Below are positions 10,501 through 20,849 of a stretch of DNA of 64,000 bases, piece after piece; positions within the stretch are counted from its first letter, which is position 1, and each line of letters begins with the position of its first letter. The notes under the pieces are model-generated. The model searched no databases. It was not told the DNA's origin and was given only the letters and a program-made list of their open reading frames with translations. This stretch comes from Tetracentron sinense. Lineage: Eukaryota > Streptophyta > Magnoliopsida > Trochodendrales > Trochodendraceae. The stretch spans positions 12,531,330 to 12,595,329 of the forward strand of contig CM026551.1 in the NCBI GenBank assembly GCA_015143295.1, given 5' to 3'. Made by a program: the position numbers and the translations under genes.

Positions 10501-11810
10501 GAACATGAAGAACATATGATAAAGGCATAGATGGGGTAGCAGAGATGCTACCCTTACCAGCAATAGAAGAATAAGACTCATCAACGATTCTAACTTTGTC
10601 CCTATCAGAGCAAATATGATAGGAGGCAAACAAAGATAACATACTAGTCATGTGATCCGAGGCCCCTGAATCAATAATCCAGGGGCGAGTAGATGTGGAG
10701 ACAGATGCATTAAAAGCCGAAGCTGATGTACCTGAGTGTGCAAATGAGGATGTGGAAGATGTACCCGACTGCTCTAACTGACCCATATCTTAGCACGGGA
10801 AAGGCTAAGGCTGTTAGAAGATGACGATGCACCAGATTTAAGAGTGGGAGCTAGATCAGAGGTAATTGAGTGAGCACTAGAGCCTCCACCACGACCACCA
10901 CCATGGCCATTGCGACCTCCACCTCTCTACTGTAGGCGACCATGGAGGTCCCAACAAGTCTCACGGGTGTGTCGAGTGCGACCACAATGGTCACACTTCA
11001 GCCGGTCTCTCTCATCACCAGCGTTTCCCGACTTACCACCTCCCTTGCTTCCACGAAAACTATCACGGCCCCCACGGTGTGACCATGAAGAAAGAGTAGA
11101 TCGCTCTAGAGAAGAAGGTTGCATGTTATTCCGGCGACGTTCCTCCCTGTGGAGAATGTAATATGCCTCAGTGATTGACGGAAGGGGCTCATTCCCCAAA
11201 ATCTGAACACAGATTTGCTCATACTCGGGGTTAAGGCCAGCCAACAACTCATAGACCCTGAGTCGTATACATATGAAACATGTCAAATTCTTCCCACATA
11301 CGGCAAAGAGTAGAGTAGTACGTGGCCAGAGAAGTATCACCTTGTCTCAGTTGCCCAATACACTGGCGCAACTCATAAGCTCTAGCATGTGTGCCCCCCC
11401 CCTCAGAGAAAGTCTACTTCACAGCATCCCATATCTCCTGGGCTTTGGAGAGAATGATATATCCATTGCTAAGATCCGAAATCATGGAGTGGAGAAGCCA
11501 TGAAATGACTGTGGCGTTCTCGGCTTGCCATTTCTTGAAATTAGGATTGGTAGCCGGAGGTTTCTTACTCTTGCCAGTTAGGTACTCCGTCTTACCCTTC
11601 CCTATTATGAACAACATGATCGATTGAGACCATGCAAGATAATTGTTGCCACTTAACTTCACGGTAGTGATTTGAAGACTAGGGGAGTCACCATGTCCCA
11701 AACGCAAGTAACTATCATTAGAATTCGGAGCCCGGGAAGACTGAGTAACCTCGGAATCGCCATCTTTTGTCAACTAAGGATTGCTTTGCACAAATCCAGC
11801 CCCTGAACAC
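10501..11810 (-). pseudogene. copia gag and protease, unit 1 copy
   Basis: Gag forms the particle shell and its zinc knuckle packages RNA; the aspartic protease cuts Gag-Pol. The minus-strand frame from about 11810 encodes the Gag shell region (KLSGNNYLAWSQSI near 11670, SWLLHSMISDLSNGYI near 11490). Then comes a glycine-coding C run at 11394-11402, LLAGLNPEYEQI near 11240, and a knuckle of CX2CX4HX4C form (CDHCGRTRHTRETC, about 10990). The protease signature DSGASDHM is at about 10665. Gag is broken by TAG near 11773 and TAG near 11412. At both places unit 2 has a sense codon (TGG, CAG). The reading frame ends at the LINE. Confidence 0.9.
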
Positions 11811-12426
11811 ACTAATAGCACGTATTACAGGGTTCTACAACCCAAAATAAGAAACACCAATGGTCCAACGATCAAAAAACACCGCAAAAGTAAGTGAACA
11901 CTTCTTCAAACACCTTGAGGGCACCCAAACTTCATCATATAGCATTCATAATCCATCCAAACATCATCCCAGAAGGTTAGAATGCTAAAAAGGAGATTAA
12001 AAAAAACAGCATATGCCAGAAAATATAGAGGAGAAAAAAGCTCGTCGGAGCTCCGATGAGATTCTGATCGCCGGGAAACTGGTACCAAAGGGTCCGAAAT
12101 TTTGAGGGGGATTTTTCACTACCAATTTCCCCAAGTTAAATCATCCCCTCTGCAAAGAGAATTTTTGACTGGTTCGCAAGAGGATTTTTCAGAATTTTTT
12201 TACAAAAAAATTCTCAAAAACTCACTTAAAAGCTCCAATAAATCTAAAAAAATCACTATAATTCTTCTAAATAGTAGATCTACCAGATCCTAGGAAAAAA
12301 ACACACAAAAAATTACCTTGGATGATGTCATACCGACGCCATCATGACGTCAGCCGTACGACTGCTGACGTCAGCAGCTGTCGGCGGGTTTTTTCTTCTT
12401 CTCGCTCTTCCTTTGTGCTTTGAGAT
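11811..12426 (-). other. Untranslated leader of the copia element
   Basis: This lies between the primer site and the first recognisable Gag codons. It holds no reading frame I can support. A short self-complementary stretch around 12345-12375 (with gacgtcagcc and gctgacgtcagc) could form a hairpin of the kind found in retroelement leaders. The unit 2 copy at 37097-37710 is similar. Confidence 0.6.
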
Positions 12427-12438
12427 GCTCTGATACCA
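12427..12438 (-). promoter_or_regulatory. Primer-binding site of the copia element
   Basis: On the minus strand the 12 bases read TGGTATCAGAGC, complementary to the 3' end of plant initiator tRNA-Met, which is the usual copia primer. The site directly abuts the inner edge of the 5' LTR. This fixes the LTR border and the element's direction. Confidence 0.95.
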
Positions 12439-12599
12439 AGTGGAATTCCTTAAGGTTGGGTTTTAGGGTTTGAAGGAGGAAGAAGAAGAAGAGAAAGAGG
12501 AAAAGAGTAGAGAACTTAATGTTTCTCTCTCTATTATATTCTATTAATAGGTATGGTTACAAGTATGCCCCTAATTATAAGAATGCTTAATATTCTACA
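12439..12599 (-). repeat. 5' LTR of the copia element
   Basis: This 161-bp LTR pairs with 5216-5383. It is followed on the right by the target duplication taaat (12600-12604). The two LTRs differ by several substitutions and small indels, so the insertion is not recent. Its copy in unit 2 is at 37723-37886. Confidence 0.93.
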
Positions 12600-12604
12600 T
12601 AAAT
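12600..12604. repeat. Target-site duplication, right (taaat)
   Basis: This is the right-hand copy of the 5-bp duplication at 5211-5215. The same five bases follow the unit 2 LTR at 37887-37891. Confidence 0.82.
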
Positions 12605-12989
12605 AAGGTTTATTATGTTTCATGCTTAAAAAAAAACGGAATTAGCTGGAAGTTGGCTCGAGCTAGATAATCTTGTTGGAAGCGAGAAAAGTTGGTTGGA
12701 TGGGAGAATGCAATTTTGAGCAACAGAAGAGTTCCCGAATGCAACTCGCTGAAAGCGAGAATAATCTTGCTCAGGCGAGAATGTCCCGAATGCAACTCGC
12801 TTAAAGCGAGAATAACTTTGCTAGAGCGAGTTGTGCATAATAAAATTAGAAAGTGCTTTTTATAGTCATGGAAACATGTGGGGTTACAATTTCAGCCCTA
12901 TAAATAGTCCTTAAAAAATTATTCAGTAGATTAGGGTTTACTAATTAACCGCTTTAGAACTTGAGAGAGAGGAAGATCTAGGGTTTTGA

Positions 12990-14170
12990 GCATGGTTCAA
13001 AAACCCGAAAACTCGACCCGACTCGAAAATTAGCTGAGTCGTGTAACTCGGAAAACTTGGAAAAAAAACTGGACTCGATTTAACTCAGAATATATATGTA
13101 CCAATTACTTTTGCAGCCCCAAAAAAATTTGATGCAAAAGCAATGTGACGTTCAAGTATAAGTTTTTTTTTTTAAAATGAAAATGATAAAAATTACCCTT
13201 TCATGACCTTACCTAGTCTAGCGAGTTGAAAAACTTTACTCGACCGAGTCACCAGAGTAACTCGCCAAATAGTGTCTCCTTCAAGTTTTTAGGTGACTCG
13301 ACTTGAAACTCTATCGAGTTGAGTAACTCGGCCGAGTTACTCGGGTGCAGTGTTGTCAAGGCGTCTAGGCGATGCCTAGGTGACGCCCAGGCGATACAAA
13401 TAATTAAATTATATTTATATATATTAAATATATTTATATGTAATATTAGTATATACACATTATATAAATAATAGATACATAAATAGTTTGAAGTTTTCTA
13501 ACTTTTAAGGTGATTTTGAGTGTTGATTTTGGATATTGCTTTTATAGTTTAAATGCACCCATCTATATCTAAGATAGTGTTTTTAGACTTTAAAAGAAGG
13601 TTTTAAAATAGGGTTTAAAAGTTTAAATGATGGTTTTAAAATAGGGTTTAAAATGGAAAATGTTTAACTTAACGCCGCCGCATTCCACTATAGAGGAATG
13701 TGCGGTCCTCATTGGTCCATGTCCCCCTTTTTAACACCCATTAGTTACGGTTAAGATTCACTCATCCCTAGGGTTAAGCAATCTAACCATAGTTTTTGAA
13801 AAAAGAAATATTAACCTTAATTTTCTTAAGCTTAACCATAGTTAGAGGGGTATTAAAAGGGACACGTGGACACAACATTTGACTACATAATCAAATGCGT
13901 GGTGATCATTACCCCATTTAAAATATGGTTTAAAAGAGGGTTTTAAATGAGTTTTTAAAATAGGATTTTAAAGGAGGGTTGAAAAGAGGTTTTTAGAAGC
14001 AATTTTGTATGGCTGCCTAGGCGATCGCCTAGCGCCTAGATGCCTAGGCAGCATCCAGTGACTTTCGCCCGCCTAGAGGGGCGTCTAGGCGGTTGAGGCC
14101 CAAAAAATGCCAAGGCGTCGCCTAGGTGACGCCTTGACTACATTGCTCGGGTGACTTGTCGAGTTTTTTC
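12990..14170. mobile_element. ACTCG-rich MITE-like element, host of the hAT MITE
   Basis: From about 12990 the sequence is full of the motif actcg and its complement (cgagt). The left end has aaaactcgac near 13006 and the right end has its complement gtcgagtttt at 14158, which gives imperfect inverted ends. The hAT MITE at 13348-14145 sits within it. No coding capacity and no clear target duplication are visible. The unit 2 copy is at about 38279-39560 and has an extra 150 bp near 38393-38540. Confidence 0.45.
13348..14145. mobile_element. hAT-type MITE (798 bp), older insertion
   Basis: The ends are inverted, CAGTGTTGTCAAGGCG on the left and CGCCTTGACTACATTG on the right. The 8-bp direct repeat ctcgggtg flanks it at 13340-13347 and 14146-14153. 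An 8-bp duplication with CAGTG ends is the pattern of hAT elements. Sub-terminal regions repeat cctaggcg many times. The inside is AT-rich and non-coding, with a palindromic stretch near 13680 (gcattcc...ggaatgtgc). The unit 2 copy at 38774-39539 has the same target duplication, so insertion came before the large duplication. Confidence 0.9.
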
Positions 14171-14330
14171 TAGAAGGAGAAAAGGTTTTGGAAGAGGAAG
14201 GAGATCTTGATCAAGGGCGTTCTTCTCGGCAGATCCTTGGTTTTCGCTCTTCAATTCGTAGATTCATCATCGGTAGTCTTTCGTAATGATTGAAATTATA
14301 GGTATATTCATAGGTAATTGTCTCATATGT

Positions 14331-15649
14331 AGTCTTTGACAATTCCTCCTTATCCTTGGATAAGATTAGGCAGCAGATTTGAAACCGCTTGTTTGATTGG
14401 ACTTCAATCAGAGACAATTTCGAGGAGTCAGGGGTTTCAAGTCTCCTTGCTTAATTTTCACTTTTTGCGGATGCTGTGGGGGATTCAAATTTTGCTTTCT
14501 TTTTCTAACTGTCATGTTTTTTTCGAGGAGTCAGGGGTTTCAAGTCTATTTATTGATTAAAGAAAACTGAAATTATAAGGTGTTTTCTAATCTAGTAGGT
14601 GTGAAGAATTCCAAAGAGGCATATGCTAGAGTTCTTTTCTAGGTCATCAATTTTACAAAGAACATTTCAAAAGCTCACTGGTGTTGAAGAGGACTCTTTA
14701 GGTGCTGTAACATAAGGCCAACCAAAAATACTAAGGTTGTAGATTAGCAAACATGATTATACACATTATGGTTGGTTAGAAGATGGACTCCAATCTTCTC
14801 TCACATGCTTAGAGAGACAAATGAAGTGACATATTATTTATTTATTTAGGTCTTATCTTGAATCAACACACAATTGTCTGGAGAACGACTCTTTATAGTC
14901 TCATTTCTAGTAGCAGTACTTATTTTTCCGCTTTTTTTGTCCATTCTCCTCTGCGCCCCTTATAGATTCAGTTAGACAGTTACATGTATCACAGGCTCAG
15001 GCAAACAACAACGCCAATCCAATAGTACGTAGCAAACTCTCTTCCTCAATTGTTTAATTTACTTTTATAAGATGAAATCTTAGGTATCCTTAAGAAAGGA
15101 AGATGTTTCTTTGCTAACTAATTTACTTTTCTGTGCGATAGTAAGACAGGAGTTGGATTTAATTACTTTGGTATTACTAAAACTTGCTACCATTTCTACT
15201 GAGGGGCTTAATTTACTTTATGAAACATCTCATATTTTTATCAATACCTAGTAATTTTTTTTATCCTACATTGGACTTCGTTGATACCGATTTGTTTGGC
15301 CTATGCAGGGAGCTTCAATACCGGAATGTTTGAATGGGAAATGTTTTTGGATACCCCTAGCAAGCCCAGTTAGTTCAGAAGATATGGCTTTCCCTGGATC
15401 AGGTGCACACCGTCATGCTTAAGATATATCTAGACTTTCGTTATGGTATGGTTTTGAAAAATTGGAGGGAGAGTTGGACTTTATTACTTGCATGGTAGCA
15501 CTTACATTTTATCCTGGTGTTTCTGGAAGAACCCCTATAACTCTTGGTGTGGTACAAAGCTGATTTTAGAAATATGTTATTTATTTGTCTTTTATTCTTT
15601 ATTCACGACTAACTATATATATATATATAGTGTGTGTCCAGTTTTTCAT
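14331..15649 (+). other. Unassigned sequence with exon-like pieces
   Basis: No complete gene is recognised. A piece at 15309-15422 looks like a last coding exon: ctatgcag precedes an open frame that contains IPECLNGKCFWI and SSEDMAFPGSGAHRHA and ends in TAA. Unit 2 (40473-40586) keeps it open with one change seen (P to S). A second, weaker piece near 14973-15026 reads SQAQANNNANP. I cannot name the protein. Bases 14735-14985 are absent from unit 2, with acatg at both edges of the missing part. Confidence 0.35.
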
Positions 15650-17000
15650 ATTTGTGGAAATATCATGGTCTGGAAAATACTGTATCTCTGATAAAAGAGA
15701 GAATAAGTCTAACTGTTTTGAACTACATAAATAAATCTACTATTAACAATGGCCTGATTTCATTAGAGACTCTAGAGTTATACAAGTACTATAGTAGTTA
15801 ACAATCTACTGTTAACTATTGTGAAGTATTAGTAGGACTCGAGTCATGCTGAATATTTGCAAAAAATATTAATATAAGATGTTTTTATTCAATTAGGAAA
15901 ATACCCCAAAGCTCCTTATCAAAACCTTGTTAGTTGTTACCTAGGTATAGGCATGGTTATCAATTTTGACATGAACATTGGCACTTCAGCACCCTCACGG
16001 CCGAGAAAAACAGTATGCTGGTATTATTCATATTTTGTAAACTGTTGATTTACTGATAGAAAGAAGTAAACTATAGATTTAAATATAATGGCTGAAGAAA
16101 GTAACAAAAAATATGGCTTTTTAGATATTTAGTGTGAATATCCTCAATGAAATTGGTTAGCAATTGGACATGGTAGCCTTTTTTTGTTTGGTACTGTCTG
16201 GGACTCTTGACATACGGTCCTAAAAGTACCAATACCTAGTACAAGTTACACACGAGTACTTCATCCAAGTGGCGTGTGTAGGTAACATGGCTCAATTCCG
16301 GTGTCTGAAATTGAATATTGCTATGTCAACTAGACCATGAAGTGATACTAACCTCCTAGGAACTTCTTGTAATGATGATTCTACTTGCTGCTCCCTCAAA
16401 ATTAAGTTTCAGGATTCCTTTAGGAATAGAGGTTTATATATTGAGCTTTTCTTGAGGGCCTTAGAACTCACTCATGCTAGCAATTGACTAATAGCTGGAT
16501 TTGCTCAAGTCTCATTAGACCAAGGTTGCGGAAATGCTCTTTTCTCCATATGCGTCCTTACGCCACCTCATTAATTTATTTCATGAATGGCAAACCCTGA
16601 TATTTTTGTCTATTTAGACTAGGAGCAGACTGATGAAAGAACATGGAATTAGCACCTTCCATGTCCTCCATAAGTCATGGGACAAGTTTAACCTAAGAAT
16701 CTACAACCACCCATTAAGTATTGACACTGTATGTTCCACATACAATAGTCGTCATCCACAACAAAAATAAACCAACTAGTGTATACTATTACCCTTAAAC
16801 AAAAGCATATATAAGCAATGGATAATTATTGTTTTAATGTTCCCACTTGTTATGCACAATAGTCTATCTATTGATATATCCTTCTTTGTTGACTAAGCAC
16901 AAAGCTTTCCCTTGTTGGAGCATACATGCTCCAGATCTGCCCAACGTGGTTCAAGTATCACGTCCATCCTTGCAAATGTTAAAGCGAGGTTGATCGACTT
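15650..17000. repeat. Repeated block, copy in unit 1
   Basis: This corresponds to 2521-3905 and to unit 2 40840-42150. No coding region is recognised. It is slightly AT-rich, with short self-complementary runs around 15725-15830 (ctactattaacaatgg and the complementary gttaacaatctactgttaac). The block has no visible transposon ends, so its extra copy at 2521 may reflect an older duplication of the locus rather than transposition. Confidence 0.8.
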
Positions 17001-17345
17001 TTGATGCCGAGGGCAATCAAGCGTGTTCATCATCGAAAGGCAGAGCAATGGCAATGGGGTGTTCATTTTCTTATCAGTCATTCCCTCTGTGGGTAGTAGG
17101 AGGCGTTGGATTATATTTCCCATGGGAAGAAATGGATTCGGATGGTGTTGGGGGGTACTGGAAACGTTGAAATCAATCTCTCCTAATCAAAATAAAGTTG
17201 CATCTCCTTTCTTATGATCTCCACAGATTCAGTGAGAACCAGAGTTGAGAAAATGGCTGAGGCCACAACCACCTCTTCCCCAATGAACACATTTCTGCCA
17301 TTAGTTGCAAAGAATCCCCTTCCAGTGGGTTGGTGGGATATAACC
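17001..17345 (+). other. Fragment ending in an open frame cut by the solo LTR
   Basis: At 17254 an ATG opens a frame beginning MAEATTTSSPMNTF and containing LPVGWWD, which runs up to the solo LTR at 17346. The same DNA motif (caaccacctcttcc, agttgcaaagaatcccc, gggttggtggga) recurs right of the LTR in the 230-bp repeats. One copy of a local repeat was therefore split off by the LTR. The protein is not recognised and the reading frame differs between copies, so coding is doubtful. Confidence 0.35.
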
Positions 17346-19612
17346 TGTAATGACCCAACTTCTGATTACCAGATATCGTGTTGCTAGCACCTAAATATGT
17401 AAACTGTATGAGTTAAGACTATATATATATAGTAGAAAGTGTGACCCTAAGAATTTAGACTTCAGATCATAATATCGATCAATCGGGGTAGAATTTCTAA
17501 AATCTGACATTAACATAAATGACCCGTCTAATGTAGAGAAGGGTTTGGAGAGATAAAAAAATATATATATTATTTTTATTACTAATTATAATTAGTGAGT
17601 AATTAGTTGATTAATTAGTGATTAGGATGTTAATTATCTTCTAATTTGAGATTAAGGGCTTTTGTAAATAAGGTAAGTTAAAGAAATATAATAAGGTGAC
17701 TTTTTATGCTTAATTACAATTAGTATGTATCTAAGTAATGACAATTAGTTAGTAAGTATCTAAGTACCCATGTAACTAATTAGTGTTTAAAGGAGTTAAT
17801 TATAACTAATTTATAAACTAATGACTTAAAGTATAAAAAATTTCAAGTAGAGGGGTGAGTTTGTAATTAGGAGAATTAGGAGAAGTCAAGTGTTGGGTGA
17901 TGAAACAACCCACACGTGGATTCCACTATCTGTAGACATACAAATCCCTTTGTTCTGTGAACAGTAACGTGAACAGTAGCAGTGAAGTTACTGTAGCCCA
18001 GAATACGTAGAAGAAGAGGAGGAAAGGAGGAAAGAGAAGAAGAAGAAGAAAGAAAGGAAAGGAAAGAAGAGAAAGGGAAAAGGGAAAGAAAAAGGAGGAA
18101 AAGGAAAGAAAATATATTTCTTTCAACTGGATTATGTTTACAATTGGGTAAGTAAATTCATATGTGTTTGATTTAATTCGTGGTTCTTTGAATTCTATTA
18201 AAGGAATTTGTTGTTAAATTTTAGGAAAATTATTATATGAATATGCAAAGATGTTGGAAACAATTTCAGATTATAGTATGTGGAAAATTTCAGATTGTAG
18301 AAATTTTGATTAAGTGGAAATTTTCAGATTGGAGTAATTTTGAATAAGTGGAAAATTTCAGATTATAGTAATTATGAATAAGTATGCAGGACTTACCTAT
18401 TTTGAAAGTAAATGATGAGTTTATGTGAAAAATGAAATATATATCTTTGAATCGTATCAGATTTTGAAAGAAAAACCTTCGAGTGACGTGAAATTTGAAT
18501 CTAATTTATGTATTATCAATATGATTTTGATTTTGATATATATCACTGATGATCCATGGATTTGGTAGTCAGTTGATATCTAGGGAAGAATACCACCCTG
18601 ACGATCTATGGATTTGGTAGTCAGTTTATGATTGCATTAACCAGCTGGTGAGTTACCCTTGTGGATGTTACATTCCCACATTGTATTCCGAGAGAGCCTA
18701 AGGATCTGACCCTAGTACGGGACGTCCGGTAGACCCCGGCGTATTAGGGTGGTCCCAGGCGGCTGCGTTGGAATGATTGAGAGAATTCAATGTACCAATT
18801 CAGTTTTGTCCTATTTCGAGAGAGCCTTTAAGAGTATCATTCTATCGTGATCTCTTATAGGCGACTATGCTGACAAGATCGGTGAAAAATACATGAGTCA
18901 GTATAAGATAGCACTCTGGTATTTGGTGCTGATAGATTTATATAGTAACATGGATAGTTGTAAGTTATATATCTTAGAGTTTTGAAGATTTTATTTCGGG
19001 ATTCGTTATTACTTGGAATTATGATTCAACGGGAGGTTTGTATTTACAATCAGTTTAAATTCATGATTTGCAGCAGAATTATTTATATGGTCTCATGCAT
19101 ATATTTGGAAAATTACCATATACTAATTTAAAATACGCATGATAATTAGTTTGAAAATTGCATATATTTTCACTGCATTTCTTTTTAAGTTCATTGAATC
19201 CTACACATATGGGAATTACTTATTGAGCTTTCCAGCTCACCCAAATTTATACTACTCATGCAGAGTAGGAGCTGGCTAATGGAGATGGAAGCGGTTGTCT
19301 CTTTTAGAGGTGTGGAGTTTTGTATATTTGTATAAAGAGTGAAAAGGGTGATATCATCAGAGGTATATTTTGGGTTTGAGGTTAATGTTGTAATACAAAC
19401 TTTAGTAGAAAGTGATGAAAATTTTGGTGTATAAAGTAGATTGTACATATGTAAATAGTTGCTCTGATGAATCATATTATACAGGTGAGTTTGGAAGTTC
19501 AAATCTTTATTATGTGTGATGAAGAATGATTAAATATTTTATAATATGAGCCAAGAGATTGAATGAGAACTCACACCCTGAGATTTGAGAGTTTGGGTTT
19601 CGTGGTGTGACA
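17346..19612 (+). mobile_element. Solo LTR, Ty3/gypsy-like, 2,267 bp
   Basis: The sequence begins TGTAATGACCC and ends GTGGTGTGACA, and the 5-bp duplication taacc lies on both sides (17341-17345 and 19613-19617). No internal coding region, primer site or polypurine tract is present. A long TG...CA sequence with a 5-bp duplication is what recombination between two LTRs leaves behind. Length and end sequence resemble long LTRs of chromovirus-type Ty3/gypsy elements, which is a family guess. It carries a polypurine run at about 18007-18112 and direct repeats around 'ccatggatttggtagtcag' near 18555 and 18607. The unit 2 copy is 42500-44803. Confidence 0.85.
18007..18112 (+). repeat. Polypurine tract of about 105 bp in the solo LTR
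   Basis: This is almost pure A and G on the plus strand (agaagaagagg, aaaggaaagg and similar). It differs in length in unit 2 (43172-43297), as expected for slippage. The long minus-strand Phe/Leu/Ser frame it creates is not a gene. Confidence 0.85.
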
Positions 19613-19620
19613 TAACCAAA

Positions 19621-20060
19621 GTTGAAAAAATGGCTGATAATGAGGCCACAACCACCTCTTCCAGCGAACACATTTCTGTCGGTAGTTGCAAAGAATCCCC
19701 TTCCAGTGGGTTGGTGGGAAATGGCTGTTGTGTGTTCTTTTCCAGAGTCATTAGCGTGCTGACTGAGTTGGAAAGGGCCATCCATGTTCTACTTCCGAGT
19801 GATGAGTTGCCAAGAATCCCCTTCCAGTGGGTTGGTGGGATATAACCAGAGTTGAAAAAATGGCGGATAATAAGGCCACAACCACCTCTTCCAACGAACA
19901 CATTTCCACCGTTAGTTGCAAAGAATCCCTTTCCAGTGGGTTGGTAGGAAATGGTCGTTGTGTGTTCTTTTCCAGAGTTATTAGCGAACCGGACTAAGTT
20001 GGAAAGGGCCATCCATGCTCTACTTCCGAGTGATGAGTGTTCATCTTTGCTACCATTTGA
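19621..20060 (+). repeat. 230-bp tandem repeat, two copies
   Basis: The phrase gttgaaaaaatggc starts at 19621 and at 19851. The copies share 'gaggccacaaccacctcttcc' variants and a tail tggaaagggccatccatg. A partial third copy lies left of the solo LTR at 17245. Each copy holds an open frame starting MADNEATTT in the first copy; the second copy shifts frame. I do not recognise the protein, and unit 2 (44812-45240) has the same period. The frame may be a captured gene start or chance. Confidence 0.75.
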
Positions 20061-20139
20061 ATCTTGAAAGGGGATTATCATTGTTAAACGGTTCTCAACG
20101 TTGTGTGACCTTTGCGCTCGTCAGTCGTGGTCGTTGCCA

Positions 20140-20262
20140 GATAGAGGATCCATTATCATGAATAGGTGGTGGCCGGTGTCAAACCAAGTCCCTGAGAGTA
20201 GGATCCCGATATCCTTTTGGATAGGGATAGTGGGACTTCCCCTACATCTCTAGAATCAGGGA
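20140..20262 (+). pseudogene. Fragment resembling the DUF4283/ORF1 region of plant retroelements
   Basis: The plus-strand frame reads RWWPVSNQVPESRIPI then FWIGIVGLPLHL, a TAG codon, and NQG. The spacing and wording (WxPxF-type start, W-I-x-GLPLHLW motif) resemble the DUF4283 domain found in plant LINE ORF1 and related genes, with the stop in place of the usual tryptophan. It is short and has no flanking partner domains, so the assignment is tentative. The unit 2 copy is at 45330-45452 with the same stop. Confidence 0.45.
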
Positions 20263-20423
20263 CACCAGTGGCGGCACGTTGGTAATTGATAAATGCTCGT
20301 TAACTCTGTCGGATCTCCGTCAAGCTCGTATCTGGATAGTTAAGAGTTAATCGGGGACACCTATCCTATTACAAGAACCCTAGACCTATTTCCGATTGCT
20401 ATTATAGATTTCTTGCAATCGCA

Positions 20424-20541
20424 AAACCCTATAACAAGTGTACCGAAACCCTAATTCAATTCCAAACCCTAACACATCAAATTTCCAAAACCCTAAACAT
20501 TAAAACCCAAAACCCTAACCCTTTAACCTTTGAAACCCTAC
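20424..20541. repeat. Cluster of telobox motifs (AAACCCTA)
   Basis: Within about 118 bases there are six AAACCCTA or close matches, near 20424, 20446, 20464, 20490, 20511 and 20533. They are spaced irregularly and separated by unrelated AT-rich bases, unlike a perfect telomere array. Telobox elements occur in plant promoters of growth and ribosome genes, and similar arrays remain from old telomere repeats. The cluster is kept in unit 2 (45613-45731). Confidence 0.75.
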
Positions 20542-20849
20542 AAAAAGATTAGAAAATCTGCATTGAATTAAGATTTAATCCCTAAGCTTGTGGAAACATA
20601 GAATTCCATACAACCCTCGCTGATATAACTGAGGGTCATATTGTAGGTTTATGACATAGCCTCAAATTGTTATAAAATTGCTTTCTTGAGTTTTCTTAGT
20701 TAATTATTTGTGATACAATTGCTATTTTTTAATTTTCCTTATTCTTGTTAATCAAATCTTGATCTCAGCACACTAGATTTTAGGCCATTGCATAGTCCTA
20801 ACATCATTGAGCTTGGATGAAGGTTGAGGATGTTGGGCTTTGGTTGATA
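20542..20849. other. Unassigned AT-rich spacer
   Basis: I see no gene, repeat or regulatory structure here. It is conserved almost unchanged in unit 2 (45732-46040). Confidence 0.5.

Larger units (their letters stand above)
5216..12599 (-). mobile_element. Complete but inactive Ty1/copia retrotransposon with a LINE nested in it
   Basis: On the minus strand the order is 5' LTR (12599-12439), primer site (12438-12427), leader, gag and protease (about 11810-10501), an interrupting LINE (10500-8273), pre-integrase and integrase (8272-7251), RT and RNase H (7250-5395), polypurine tract (5394-5384) and 3' LTR (5383-5216). Integrase before RT is the copia order. The 5-bp duplications taaat flank it. 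The LTRs are short, 168 and 161 bp. Several stop codons and the LINE make it defective, although it still has every part an autonomous element needs. Only its 5' part lies inside duplicated unit 1, so unit 2 carries a gag-side half copy. Confidence 0.93.
12605..14330 (+). repeat. Degenerate LTR-like sequence holding nested MITEs
   Basis: No gene is present. The outer parts (12605-12985 and 14171-14330) look like a plant LTR promoter region. There is a TATA-like ctataaatag at 12899, a purine-rich leader (gagagaggaagatctagggtt near 12965), and after the MITEs a similar leader ending near 14230. A direct repeat of about 54 bp with 'cccgaatgcaactcgct' occurs at about 12733 and 12787. A related leader layout is seen at 29090-29280. 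Assignment to Ty3/gypsy is an inference from general appearance only. Confidence 0.45.

Noticed and set aside
17926-18126. Minus-strand Phe/Ser/Leu frame, and 42982-43311 in unit 2
   Set aside because: It is produced by the polypurine tract of the solo LTR; low complexity and no conserved start.
20424-20541. True telomere or chromosome end
   Set aside because: The motifs are irregularly spaced with other bases between, and the sequence continues normally on both sides.
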